Part shown: positions 14,977 through 22,266 of the stretch, one piece after another
How positions within the stretch are numbered: position 1 is the stretch's first letter
Layout: every line of letters starts with the position of its first letter
NCBI GenBank assembly: GCA_018399935.1
Contig: JAGYNP010000037.1
Coordinates: forward strand, 1 to 23,013
Direction of reading: 5' to 3'
DNA: 23,013 nucleotides
DNA from: Candidatus Moraniibacteriota bacterium
GTDB taxonomy: Bacteria > Patescibacteriota > Minisyncoccia > Moranbacterales > DUUL01
Program-made: the position numbers and the translations under genes
Notes under the pieces: generated by a model
The model's input: only the letters and a program-made list of their open reading frames with translations
Databases searched by the model: none
What the model was told of the DNA's origin: nothing

Positions 14977-15001
14977 AATTTTATCAATTGGAAACTATAA
15001 T
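14973..15001 (+). promoter_or_regulatory. Promoter of the restriction-modification operon
   Basis: TTGTAA at 14973-14978, 17-nt spacer, perfect TATAAT at 14996-15001, about 35 nt before the endonuclease ATG. The -35 box overlaps the base of the 126-nt hairpin. Confidence 0.65.
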
Positions 15002-15036
15002 AAAAATAAATAAAATATTAAATTAATTCTTTTAAA

Positions 15037-15882
15037 ATGACAAATTTATTAAAAGCACTGTCTAATTTAGTCGAAAATCCCCTAAGTAATATCGTTGATC
15101 ATTACAAATCATCTAATCGTGCTAATAACATGGGAGATGCTTTAGAATACTACATTAAAGACTTATTTTGTGGAACAACTAATATAAAAAATATTCAACA
15201 GAAAAATAAAATCTATAGTAAATATTTTTCATATTTAGGAAATCAAAATAACCCTCCTGACATTATTATTAAAAATGGAGATGCGATTGAGGTTAAAAAA
15301 ATTGAAAGTCTTCGTTCCGGAATTGCGCTTAATAGTTCTTACCCCAAAGACAAACTTTTTTCTGATAGCCCCATGATTACCCAGGCTTGTCGTGATTGTG
15401 AAAATTGGAGAGAAAAAGATTTAATTTATACTATTGGAGTTTCAAAAAACAACAAACTAAAAGCGCTCTGGTTTATTTATGGGGATTGTTATGCGGCCGG
15501 AAAAGAAGTTTATGAGAGAATTAGAAGTAAAATTTCTTCTGGAATCAATGAATTAACAGGAGTTGAATTTTCAGAAACAAAAGAACTCGGGCGAGTAAAC
15601 AAAGTTGATCCACTCGGTATAACCTATCTAAGAATTAGGGGAATGTGGCATATAGACAACCCAATAAAAGTTTTCAATTACATAACAGAAATTAAAGATG
15701 AAGAAAAAATGACAGTAAACGCTTTGATGTTGAAAAATAAATACTTGTCTTTTCCGAAAGAAGACATAGCAAAATTGGAAGAAATGAGCGAAAATAAAAT
15801 ATCTATTTCTGATGTAAATATAAAATCACCAAATAATCCAGCAAAATTACTTGATGCTAAATTAATAAAATTTGAAATATAA
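15037..15882 (+). CDS. Type II restriction endonuclease, NgoPII family (GGCC)
   Basis: 281 residues, close to the length of NgoPII. Family blocks are clear: SSNRANNMGDALEYYIKDLF, NNPPDIIIKNGDAIEVKKIE, ACRD, and the long near-identical stretch GVEFSETKELGRVNKVDPLG followed by ITYLRIRGMWHIDNP. D75, E85 and K87 make a PD-(D/E)xK metal site. Family knowledge: NgoPII cuts GGCC, and that specificity is inferred here. The methyltransferase follows with one base between stop and start, so the two are translated together; in such an order the endonuclease is made first, which normally needs some control of timing. A GGCC site lies within this gene (15495-15498). Confidence 0.92.
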   Translation: MTNLLKALSNLVENPLSNIVDHYKSSNRANNMGDALEYYIKDLFCGTTNIKNIQQKNKIYSKYFSYLGNQNNPPDIIIKNGDAIEVKKIESLRSGIALNSSYPKDKLFSDSPMITQACRDCENWREKDLIYTIGVSKNNKLKALWFIYGDCYAAGKEVYERIRSKISSGINELTGVEFSETKELGRVNKVDPLGITYLRIRGMWHIDNPIKVFNYITEIKDEEKMTVNALMLKNKYLSFPKEDIAKLEEMSENKISISDVNIKSPNNPAKLLDAKLIKFEI

Positions 15883-15883
15883 A

Positions 15884-16873
15884 ATGAAAATATTATCACT
15901 TTTCACTGGTGCGGGAGGGCTTGATTTGGGCTTTGAAAAAGCTGGTTTTGAGGTTGTTTGGGCAAACGAATTTGATAAAACTATTTGGGAAACATTTGAA
16001 GCTAATTTTCCACACTCAAAATTAGATAAAAGAAGTATTACAGAAGTTCCATCATCAGAAATTCCCTCTGGTTTAGGAATTATAGGAGGACCTCCTTGTC
16101 AAAGTTGGAGTGAGGCGGGTGCGGGAAGAGGCATAAAAGACAAAAGAGGAAAACTGTTTTATGAATACATACGAATTATAGAAGACAAAAAACCATTATT
16201 TTTTCTTGCGGAAAATGTTTCCGGAATTCTTTCTTTAAGACACAAAGAAGCTTTTGAAAATATTTTAAATAAATTCAAAAAGCTAGATTATAATATAGGT
16301 TATGTGTTATTAAATGCAAACGATTACGATGTTCCTCAAGACAGAAAAAGGGTTATTATAGTAGGATATCACAAAAAAACAAAAAAGTTTTTTGAAGCGC
16401 CTATTAAATCAAATAAAAAACCAACATTAAAAGACGCAATTTTCGATTTGAGAAAATCAAAACCAGCTCTTCCCATGAATAAGGCAAATAATCCAAAAGA
16501 TTTATTCGCTCCAAATCATGAATATATGAATGGTGGATTTTCAACAATGTATATGTCAAGAAATAGAGTTCGATCTTGGGATGAACCTTCCTTTACGATT
16601 CAAGCTGGAGGCAGGCACGCTCCTATACATCCGCAGGCTCCTAAAATGAAATTTATAAGTCAAAATAAAAGAATTTTTATTCCAGGGAAAGAAGATTTAT
16701 ATAGGAGGTTATCAGTTCGAGAATGTGCAAGAATTCAAACATTTCCCGATGATTTTATTTTTAAATATACCAATATTGCTGATGGCTATAAAATGATTGG
16801 CAACGCTGTTCCTGTAAATTTTGCCGAACATATTGCAAATAAGATTAAAAGTGATTTAAAAGATTTTTTTTAA
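15884..16873 (+). CDS. C5-cytosine DNA methyltransferase (GGCC-type)
   Basis: 329 residues from ATG 15884; an upstream TTG at 15872 overlaps the endonuclease and is less likely. All main motifs are present: I LSLFTGAGGLDLGF (AdoMet binding), IV GGPPCQSWSEAG with the catalytic Cys near residue 72, VI AENVSG, VIII PQDRKRVIIVGY and X MIGNAVPVNFAEHIA. The target recognition region lies between VIII and X (about 190-280). The enzyme methylates cytosine at C5 and protects the host from the partner endonuclease; GGCC specificity is inferred from that partner. The next gene starts 24 nt later. Confidence 0.95.
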   Translation: MKILSLFTGAGGLDLGFEKAGFEVVWANEFDKTIWETFEANFPHSKLDKRSITEVPSSEIPSGLGIIGGPPCQSWSEAGAGRGIKDKRGKLFYEYIRIIEDKKPLFFLAENVSGILSLRHKEAFENILNKFKKLDYNIGYVLLNANDYDVPQDRKRVIIVGYHKKTKKFFEAPIKSNKKPTLKDAIFDLRKSKPALPMNKANNPKDLFAPNHEYMNGGFSTMYMSRNRVRSWDEPSFTIQAGGRHAPIHPQAPKMKFISQNKRIFIPGKEDLYRRLSVRECARIQTFPDDFIFKYTNIADGYKMIGNAVPVNFAEHIANKIKSDLKDFF

Positions 16874-16897
16874 TAAAATTACTAGTAATTTTTTAAA

Positions 16898-17596
16898 ATG
16901 GAGAAAAAAATAATTGGAATTACAATAGGAATAAGATTTGCACGTTCTTTCAGAATTCCAGATATTTCAGGAAGAATTATTGATGATGTTCTTTATGGAG
17001 ACAAAAGTCCTTTTGGTACAAACTTTTTTCCAAAAGTCCAAGAAAATTCTAATAGGGAAAAGACTTTATATAATCCAAAAACATCAGAATATTTAAGAAT
17101 AAACACAGACGACCTTATTTTAGGCATAACCGTAGATGATAACTTTGAAGAAAAATTTAATTGGATTAAAAATGAAGTTTTAAAATACTTCAAAGAAGTG
17201 TTATTTCGTGAATATGAAATAAAGAACATTAAAAGATTTGGAGTCATTTTTTCTCACAAAATAACAAAAAATGAAAAATTAAATGAGGCGATTTCCTTAA
17301 TAACGGACAATGATATTGAAGAAGCAGATAATATAAGCATTTCATTCTCAAAAAAACTTATTGCGGTAGAATCGCTTTATAGAAAAAATGTTAATGATTA
17401 CAGAAATACAATATACAGTTTTAATGAAATTAAAAAAGCTGTATATTCTACACTTGATTATCAATATTATTATGAACCAATAATAGAAGACTTAAGAGAA
17501 TGCTTTACTGATAAAATCCTTGATGATGCAAAGAATTTTTTAAAAAACGATTTTTATAATTGGTTAGCTGAATATGAAAAAGCGAAAAATAAATAG
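16898..17596 (+). CDS. Unrecognised 232-residue protein of the restriction operon
   Basis: A soluble, charged protein with no signal peptide or membrane segment. The N-terminal half looks like alternating strands (IIGITIGIRFARSFRIPDIS, LRINTDDLILGITVDDNF), then a helix (FNWIKNEVLKYFKEVLF), IKRFGVIFSHKI, and a helical C-terminal part rich in aromatics (YSTLDYQYYYEPIIEDL). No catalytic motif or family was recognised. It follows the methyltransferase closely, and its last 23 nt overlap the start of the membrane-anchored gene at 17574, which predicts translational coupling and a joint function. A defence or immunity role is inferred only from context. Confidence 0.7.
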   Translation: MEKKIIGITIGIRFARSFRIPDISGRIIDDVLYGDKSPFGTNFFPKVQENSNREKTLYNPKTSEYLRINTDDLILGITVDDNFEEKFNWIKNEVLKYFKEVLFREYEIKNIKRFGVIFSHKITKNEKLNEAISLITDNDIEEADNISISFSKKLIAVESLYRKNVNDYRNTIYSFNEIKKAVYSTLDYQYYYEPIIEDLRECFTDKILDDAKNFLKNDFYNWLAEYEKAKNK

Positions 17597-18071
17597 ACTA
17601 GGACATGAAGGAAAAACTTTTCAAGAAAAAGAGGTTTATAAAAAGTTTTTATATTCTAAATTTGATTTAGAAAAAACAGAACCAAGTCCGATTGATACAG
17701 ATAAAACAAACGAGTCTTCATTTGATGAAGATGAAACTCCTACTGTGCCGAAAAAAACAAAAAAATCTTCTTGGCTTAAATTAAAAGACTTTCTTTCTAG
17801 CAACTGGGTGGTTTCTTTTATAGTGGGAATAATGCTAATCATACTAAGTGGATATATATCGACAATGATAAGACAAGGAATTCAAAAAGAACAAATAGTT
17901 ATAATTCAAGAAGATATTAAGGAAGTCAAGTTAGATTTTGAAAAAATAGAAGAGGAATCAAAAAATGAAGCGGAAAAGTCGAATTCTTTTAGGGAAACAA
18001 TAAATATTTTTAAAATTGAAATCTCAAAAGATTTAGAATACATAAAAAAGAGAATAGATTTAATAAATTAG
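17574..18071 (+). CDS. Membrane-anchored coiled-coil protein of the restriction operon
   Basis: 165 residues. A basic start and a low-complexity acidic/threonine-rich linker (about 31-65) lead to one membrane helix (about 78-98, WVVSFIVGIMLIILSGYIS), followed by a coiled coil (about 102-163, IQEDIKEVKLDFEKIEEESK) to the C-terminus. No enzyme motif or known family was found. It overlaps the preceding gene by 23 nt in another frame. The layout, a membrane anchor plus a heptad-type domain next to a soluble partner, resembles accessory membrane components of several phage-defence modules, but this is only an analogy. Confidence 0.7.
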   Translation: MKKRKINRLGHEGKTFQEKEVYKKFLYSKFDLEKTEPSPIDTDKTNESSFDEDETPTVPKKTKKSSWLKLKDFLSSNWVVSFIVGIMLIILSGYISTMIRQGIQKEQIVIIQEDIKEVKLDFEKIEEESKNEAEKSNSFRETINIFKIEISKDLEYIKKRIDLIN

Positions 18072-18090
18072 TTTTTCCACAAAAATTATC

Positions 18091-18117
18091 GTTCCAACAT
18101 CGTCCCACACTCCCCGC
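18091..18117 (+). repeat. 27-nt cargo-end motif, copy 1
   Basis: Begins with GTTCCAACATCG and ends with CACACTCCCCGC, 20 nt after the stop of the 165-residue gene. It matches 18610-18636 at 25 of 27 positions. Confidence 0.8.
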
Positions 18118-18126
18118 GTCTATAAT

Positions 18127-18151
18127 AAAAATCCCCGAAAGGGGATTTTTT
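18127..18151 (+). terminator. Terminator of the restriction operon
   Basis: AAAAATCCCC (18127-18136), loop GAAA, GGGGATTTTT (18141-18150), then one more T. The hairpin is nested inside a second inverted repeat, CCGCGTC (18114-18120)/GACGCGG (18152-18158). The symmetry makes it probably bidirectional. Confidence 0.85.
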
Positions 18152-18154
18152 GAC

Positions 18155-18259
18155 GCGGTGAGGAAGGGATTCGAAGGGAGCGAGAGAAAGCGAGCTGGCG
18201 AGCTTTCAGTACGCAGCTCCCAGGTGCCCGAGTCAGCGCGAGGGAGAATCCCTTTCTCA
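18155..18259. repeat. GC-rich block bounded by two tRNA-Ser 3'-end fragments
   Basis: 18155-18175 is the exact reverse complement of 21 nt of the tRNA-Ser 3' end (12254-12274). 18246-18259 matches the same tRNA end in direct orientation at 13 of 14 positions. The two form a 14-bp inverted repeat around a GC-rich core with a repeated GCGAGC and a piece (AGGTGCCCGAGT) resembling the 5' part of a Ser/Leu tRNA. No intact tRNA can be folded here. It may be a scrambled tRNA or an earlier attachment site. Confidence 0.55.
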
Positions 18260-18316
18260 TGAAATATCTATTTAAACGAATATTTAATCCTAGATTTTTT
18301 AAAAAATAAAAAAACA

Positions 18317-18413
18317 ATCAGAAGATCGTTGTTGAGTCACTAGAAGTTTTAGACAAACCATGCCAAATTAAAAAATCTGGTTTAGGTTTAAAGGAGTCCT
18401 AAATTATTCAATT
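18317..18413. repeat. 97-nt repeat, right copy
   Basis: Second copy of 14721-14817 in the same orientation. The P1-arm block is replaced by unrelated sequence, and the downstream half of the leader RNA (both loop hairpins and the terminator 3' arm) is absent. The - strand instead runs into a T-rich stretch right after CTTCTGATTG. Confidence 0.85.
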
Positions 18414-18592
18414 TAATAGATAGTTTTAATGAAAAATTTAAAAAGACTTGGATTGATTTTAAATTCAAAGATATGCTATTAAAAGAAGATCTTTATTCTA
18501 AATGCTCGGATTCCATTAACAATGAAATTCCAAAAGTAAAAAAAGAAATAGAAAATGATTTTAGAGAGATATTTGGTATTATCAATAATTAG
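18414..18592 (+). pseudogene. C-terminal remnant of an unrecognised cargo gene
   Basis: Directly after the right 97-nt repeat, a frame is open to a TAG at 18590-18592. It encodes about 58 residues (including NEKFKKTWIDFKFKDMLLKE and ending IENDFREIFGIINN) of coding-like, charged helical composition. No good start codon exists near the repeat; the first in-frame ATG is at 18473. It looks like the end of a longer gene whose front was lost. A 27-nt cargo-end motif follows 17 nt after its stop. Family unknown. Confidence 0.45.
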
Positions 18593-18609
18593 ATTTAAAA
18601 GACAATAAA

Positions 18610-18636
18610 GTTCCAACATCGCCCCACACTCACCGC
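18610..18636 (+). repeat. 27-nt cargo-end motif, copy 2, with candidate right attachment core
   Basis: Matches 18091-18117 at 25 of 27 positions. It ends in CTCACCGC and, with the next two bases, contains CTCACCGCAG (18629-18638), identical to the sequence at the tRNA-Ser 3' end. Probable right end of the element. Confidence 0.6.
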
Positions 18637-18723
18637 AGAAAAAATATTCCTACCTTGAATATAAAAATCCGACTATTAAACTAATAATAAAATCTATAAT
18701 GAAAGTACTTTTTATTGTTTTCA

Positions 18724-18756
18724 TTTAGTTTAAATTAATAATTAATTTAAACTAAA
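18724..18756. repeat. 33-bp AT-rich near-perfect palindrome downstream of pyk
   Basis: 16-bp arms TTTAGTTTAAATTAAT and ATTAATTTAAACTAAA around a single A, with no mismatch. It lies in the gap between the element and pyruvate kinase (18639-18809), which is otherwise AT-rich with nothing recognised. It may serve as a terminator-like hairpin for pyk or as a protein-binding site. Confidence 0.7.
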
Positions 18757-18809
18757 AAACGCCTCTCAGCTATTTCTGTACTTAATTATTCAATACATTT
18801 AATACCTCC

Positions 18810-20099
18810 CTACTCCACCCCCCAAATCAAAAGCCCTTTCTTCTTGAAATTCTTATTAGAACTTTTTATTTTAACAATAACATCTTCTTGCCTCAAAGTG
18901 GCAATTCCCAAAGCATCTTGAAGATTATCCACTTCAACTTTATGAATTTTGGTTTTATTAGATTTCCTAATTTTTAAAATATTTTTCGCAAACTTTCCCA
19001 TTCTTTTTAATGGCCGATCATTAAAAGACGAAAACTCAGCTTTTTTAATAATTTTTTTAGCTATTTCTATTACCCTAACAGGGAAAGCCCCCACAGTAGT
19101 TTCAGCACTAAACATGATAGCATCAGCATTATCAACAACTGCATTAGTAATATCTGAAATTTCGGCTCTAGTTGGTCTAGCCTTCTCTTCCATCGAAGCC
19201 ATCATTTGAGTTGCAACAATTACTGGTTTTCGAGCTTTAATACATTTTTCAATAATCATTTTTTGACTGACTATTACATCCTCTTGTGGTAATTCAATAG
19301 CTAAATCCCCTCTAGCTACCATAATAGCATCTGATTCTTCAATAATCCCATCAATATTTCTAATAGCCTCTTTTTTTTCTATTTTAGAAATTATCCAAGG
19401 ATAAGGAAGGCTAGAATTTTTTCTATGCTTGTAAAGATTTTTAATTCTATAATTTTTCTTAGCTTTTTCTAATTTTTTACTAATAATTTTTCTTAAACCG
19501 ATCAATTGTCTCTGATTAGCAACAAAAGACACTGCCAAAAAATCAACCCCCGAAGAAACAATAAAGTCCAAATCTAAATAATCTTTTTCCGTTAAAAATC
19601 CCATATGAGAAGAAATTCTGGGAATATTCACTCCCTTGTGCTCTTTAACGACCCCCCCAAAAATTACTTTTGCAATACAAGCATCTTTTTTAAGCTCAAC
19701 TACTCTAAGCTCGATAAAACCATCTTCAATAAAAATTTTATCTCCAACTTTAATAAAATTGTGAAAACCCAACCAGTCTAAAGTAATTTCCCTTTTTTGT
19801 CCGTACATTCTCTGACAATGTTCATCCGCTACTAAAACCATTTCATCTTTTTTTAAATTAACGTTTCTATCATTAGCTATCCTAATTCTAGGACCCTGTA
19901 CATCTGCCATTATTCCGATTTTCTTTCTAGATATTTTAGAAGCTTTTCTTATATTTTTAATTGTATTTCGATGCCAAGAATAATCACCATGTGAAAAATT
20001 TAAGCGACAAATATCCAAACCAGCTTTCATCATTTCAGCTAAAATTCCAACTTTTTCAGAGGCTGGACCAATCGTGGCAACAATCTTAGTTCTTCTCAT
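18810..20099 (-). CDS. pyk: Pyruvate kinase, short form
   Basis: 429 residues; most bacterial enzymes have about 470 or more. The A and B domains are complete: TKIVATIGPAS, CRLNFSHG (R32), ADVQGPRIR, KGVNIP, the proton-relay ISKIE (K239), MVARGDLAIELP (D265), VATQMM and ARPTRAEISDITNAVVD. The enzyme turns phosphoenolpyruvate and ADP into pyruvate and ATP. Two oddities: a basic insertion of about 25 residues before ISKIE (about 208-234), and a C-terminal domain reduced to roughly 70 residues ending LLIWGVE. In other pyruvate kinases that domain binds allosteric effectors, so this one may be unregulated. It ends the lemA-htpX-Tic20-like-pyk run on -, with a 129-nt gap upstream. Confidence 0.93.
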   Translation of the reverse strand: MRRTKIVATIGPASEKVGILAEMMKAGLDICRLNFSHGDYSWHRNTIKNIRKASKISRKKIGIMADVQGPRIRIANDRNVNLKKDEMVLVADEHCQRMYGQKREITLDWLGFHNFIKVGDKIFIEDGFIELRVVELKKDACIAKVIFGGVVKEHKGVNIPRISSHMGFLTEKDYLDLDFIVSSGVDFLAVSFVANQRQLIGLRKIISKKLEKAKKNYRIKNLYKHRKNSSLPYPWIISKIEKKEAIRNIDGIIEESDAIMVARGDLAIELPQEDVIVSQKMIIEKCIKARKPVIVATQMMASMEEKARPTRAEISDITNAVVDNADAIMFSAETTVGAFPVRVIEIAKKIIKKAEFSSFNDRPLKRMGKFAKNILKIRKSNKTKIHKVEVDNLQDALGIATLRQEDVIVKIKSSNKNFKKKGLLIWGVE

Positions 20100-20228
20100 T
20101 TTTTTTTGTTTTTTAAAAAAATTAACTACCCAAAGAACTTTTTAACAAAAACTCTTAAAAAGTATCTCATTTATTTTTAGACCAAAAAATTAAACCTATA
20201 AAAATTCTTAACTCTTAAATTTAATTTT

Positions 20229-20573
20229 CTAAAAATTTAATTTTTTAGCTAAGTCTCCAATTATTGGCAAATCCTTAGTTTTACCTTCAGATACATTAAT
20301 TATTCCCATTATTGAAAATATTAATACAGCAATATGAACAAGCAAACCTAATCCCATAAAAGGAATCAATACAAAACCAACTAACCAACCAATAACTAAA
20401 ACTATTCCCTGTTTAACATGAAATTTAATAAATTTATTATCAGGTTTTAAAATTAAAGGTACTAAAAATAACAATCCTATATAACTAAGAACAGCTATTA
20501 ATTTGTCATTTTGATTTTGATTTTTCTTCTCAACCGTTATTTTTTCGGTTGTTTTCTTCTTTTTTGTTGCCAT
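20229..20573 (-). CDS. Tic20/DUF4870-like small membrane protein
   Basis: 114 residues. A lysine-rich N-terminal tail (MATKKKKTTEKITVEKKNQN) is followed by three hydrophobic segments with the pattern AVLSYIGLLFLVPLIL, KFHVKQGIVLVIGWLVG and GIINVSEGKTKDLPIIGDLA. The FHVKQG motif and the final PIIG-helix are typical of the DUF4870/Tic20-like group of small membrane proteins, whose bacterial function is not established. It sits 26 nt downstream of htpX and is probably cotranscribed with it. Confidence 0.75.
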   Translation of the reverse strand: MATKKKKTTEKITVEKKNQNQNDKLIAVLSYIGLLFLVPLILKPDNKFIKFHVKQGIVLVIGWLVGFVLIPFMGLGLLVHIAVLIFSIMGIINVSEGKTKDLPIIGDLAKKLNF

Positions 20574-20599
20574 CTTTTTTTTATTAATATTTAAAAAAT

Positions 20600-21499
20600 T
20601 TAACTTACTTTCCTAAGCTTAGCGATTCTGTCTTTAATCGGTGGATGTGTCATAAACATCCTTGCTAAAAATCCTTTAGCATTTTTGCCCTTTAAAGGAT
20701 TAACTATATACATATGAGCCATTGGTTTACTAGCCTTTTTTAATCCAACCGACGATTGAGATAATTTATCCAAAGCATTAGCCAAACCATCTGGATAACG
20801 TGTCAACAAAACAGCATCAGCATCAGCTAGATATTCTCTTTTTCTAGAAATTGCTAACTGCATCAAAATTGCTCCAATTGGAGCCAAAATAGCTAACAAA
20901 AGAGCTATTATTGTAAAAAATAATTGCATTTGATTATTTTTACTATCATTTCCACCTAAACCACCAAAAATGCTTATTCTTAAAAACCAATCTGATAAAA
21001 TTGCTATAAATCCAACTAAAACAGTCACTACCGTTCCTATTAAAATATCCCTATTACCAACGTGAGAAAGTTCATGAGCAATCACCCCTTCCAATTCAGG
21101 TTTATCCAAAATTTCAATCAGCCCAGTAGTCAAGGCCACCACAGCGTGTTCTGGGTCTCTTCCAGTAGCAAAAGCATTCGGTGAGGTATCCTCAATAATA
21201 TAAATTTTAGGCACCGGTAAACCAGCGGTTATACAAAGATTTTCTAGCAAATTATAAATATCCCTATTATCTTCTCGGCTAATTTCTTTGGCCCCATTCA
21301 TTTTCAAGACAATTTTATCACTCCACCAATAACTAACAAAGTTCATCAAAACCGCAAAGATAACAGCTCCAAAAAGAATGCCTGGGGTTTCTAAGGCTCG
21401 AGAAAAAATCCAACCCACTCCAATCACAAACACCAAAAAACCGGTCAGATAAACCCAGGTCAAAAGAATGTTGTGGTCTTTTTGGTTATAGATGGTCAT
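20600..21499 (-). CDS. htpX: HtpX-type membrane zinc metalloprotease
   Basis: 299 residues, the usual family length. Two membrane segments near the N-terminus (about 12-32 and 38-58) precede the M48 catalytic domain with VIAHELSHVGNRD (HELSH at 142-146, E143 catalytic). Two more segments (about 152-172 and 190-212) precede REYLADADAV, whose Glu is the third zinc ligand. SPNAFATGRDPEHA is a family signature. HtpX degrades misfolded membrane proteins from the cytoplasmic side. Gene order lemA-htpX is common in bacteria. The start MTIYNQKD is also typical of the family. Confidence 0.95.
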   Translation of the reverse strand: MTIYNQKDHNILLTWVYLTGFLVFVIGVGWIFSRALETPGILFGAVIFAVLMNFVSYWWSDKIVLKMNGAKEISREDNRDIYNLLENLCITAGLPVPKIYIIEDTSPNAFATGRDPEHAVVALTTGLIEILDKPELEGVIAHELSHVGNRDILIGTVVTVLVGFIAILSDWFLRISIFGGLGGNDSKNNQMQLFFTIIALLLAILAPIGAILMQLAISRKREYLADADAVLLTRYPDGLANALDKLSQSSVGLKKASKPMAHMYIVNPLKGKNAKGFLARMFMTHPPIKDRIAKLRKVS

Positions 21500-21560
21500 G
21501 TGGTCTTAATTAATTCTCAAAACAAGCTTTTCATTTTTGAATTGATATTTTTGGAATAAT

Positions 21561-22115
21561 TTAAAAACTAACCTTAATGTTCTTCTTCTCCTCTTCCTCA
21601 GCTTCAAAAAAGTCTCTCTCTTTGAAACTTAATATTCCAGCAATCATGTTATTTGGAAAACTCTGAATTTTAGTATTAAAATCTCTAACATTGCCATTGT
21701 AAAATCTTCTTGAAGCTTGAATTTTATTTTCAGTATCAGACAATTCTTTTTGCAATTCCAAGAAATTTTGATTGGCTTTCAAATCAGGATAATTCTCTGA
21801 AACAGCAAACAAAGATTTCAAAGTTTCTGACAGCATATTTTCAGCCTCAACTTGATCTTTGGGATCTTGAGCTCCCATCGCTCTTGTTCTAGCTTCGGTA
21901 ACACTTTCCAAAACTTCTTTTTCATGTTTGGCATAACCCTTGACAGTTTCGATCAAATTTGGAATCAAATCATATCTTCTTTTTAGCTGAACATCAATAT
22001 CTGACCAAGCCTCATCAACTCTATTTCTTAATTTAATCAAACCATTAAAAAGCGCGACACCCCATAAAGCCAAAACTCCAACCAAAACTAAAATTATAAT
22101 TGAAACAGTTCCCAT
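21561..22115 (-). CDS. lemA: LemA family protein
   Basis: 184 residues. One N-terminal membrane helix (about 4-26) is followed by the helical LemA domain with the signatures FNGLIKLRNRVDEAWSDIDV, LKRRYDLIPNLIETVKGYAK, HEKEVLESVTEARTRA and NFLELQKELSDTENKI, then ARRFYN-type (ASRRFYNGNVRDFN). The C-terminal part is outside the cytoplasm in the predicted topology. The biochemical role is not established; its pairing with HtpX suggests membrane quality control. It is the first gene of the four-gene - strand run; the 151-nt gap upstream is AT-rich, with only a weak possible promoter (TAAAAT near 22159). Confidence 0.92.
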   Translation of the reverse strand: MGTVSIIILVLVGVLALWGVALFNGLIKLRNRVDEAWSDIDVQLKRRYDLIPNLIETVKGYAKHEKEVLESVTEARTRAMGAQDPKDQVEAENMLSETLKSLFAVSENYPDLKANQNFLELQKELSDTENKIQASRRFYNGNVRDFNTKIQSFPNNMIAGILSFKERDFFEAEEEEKKNIKVSF

Positions 22116-22266
22116 TTTTTTTAATTTAATTTTTAAAAACTATTCTTATTTTTTTAATTTTAACAGATTTTATTTTTTTGTATAGAGAAATAAATTCATG
22201 TTTCAACTTTCAGTAAAAATATCATACTTAAAAAATTTTGTTAATTTTTAAAAAACACTCGAATTC

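Larger units (their letters stand above)
12267..18638. mobile_element. tRNA-Ser-associated serine-recombinase element carrying a restriction-modification cargo
   Basis: The proposed boundaries are the CTCACCGCAG cores at 12267-12276 and 18629-18638. Inside are a large serine recombinase whose C-terminus is encoded across the left core, two small proteins with structured leaders, an NgoPII-like restriction-modification pair, two unrecognised genes, repeated boundary motifs and a remnant cargo gene. Outside both ends lie ordinary chromosomal genes (DUF378 on the left, pyruvate kinase on the right). The right end is the less certain: other pieces of the tRNA 3' end occur at 18155-18175 (inverted) and 18246-18259 (direct). 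Confidence 0.6.

Noticed and set aside
18120..18317. 65-residue - strand ORF
   Set aside because: It runs through the terminator and the tRNA-derived GC-rich block; its composition is not protein-like.
14721..18413. CRISPR array or insertion sequence formed by the 97-nt repeats
   Set aside because: Only two copies 3.6 kb apart, no spacers, no cas gene, no transposase and no terminal inverted repeats.
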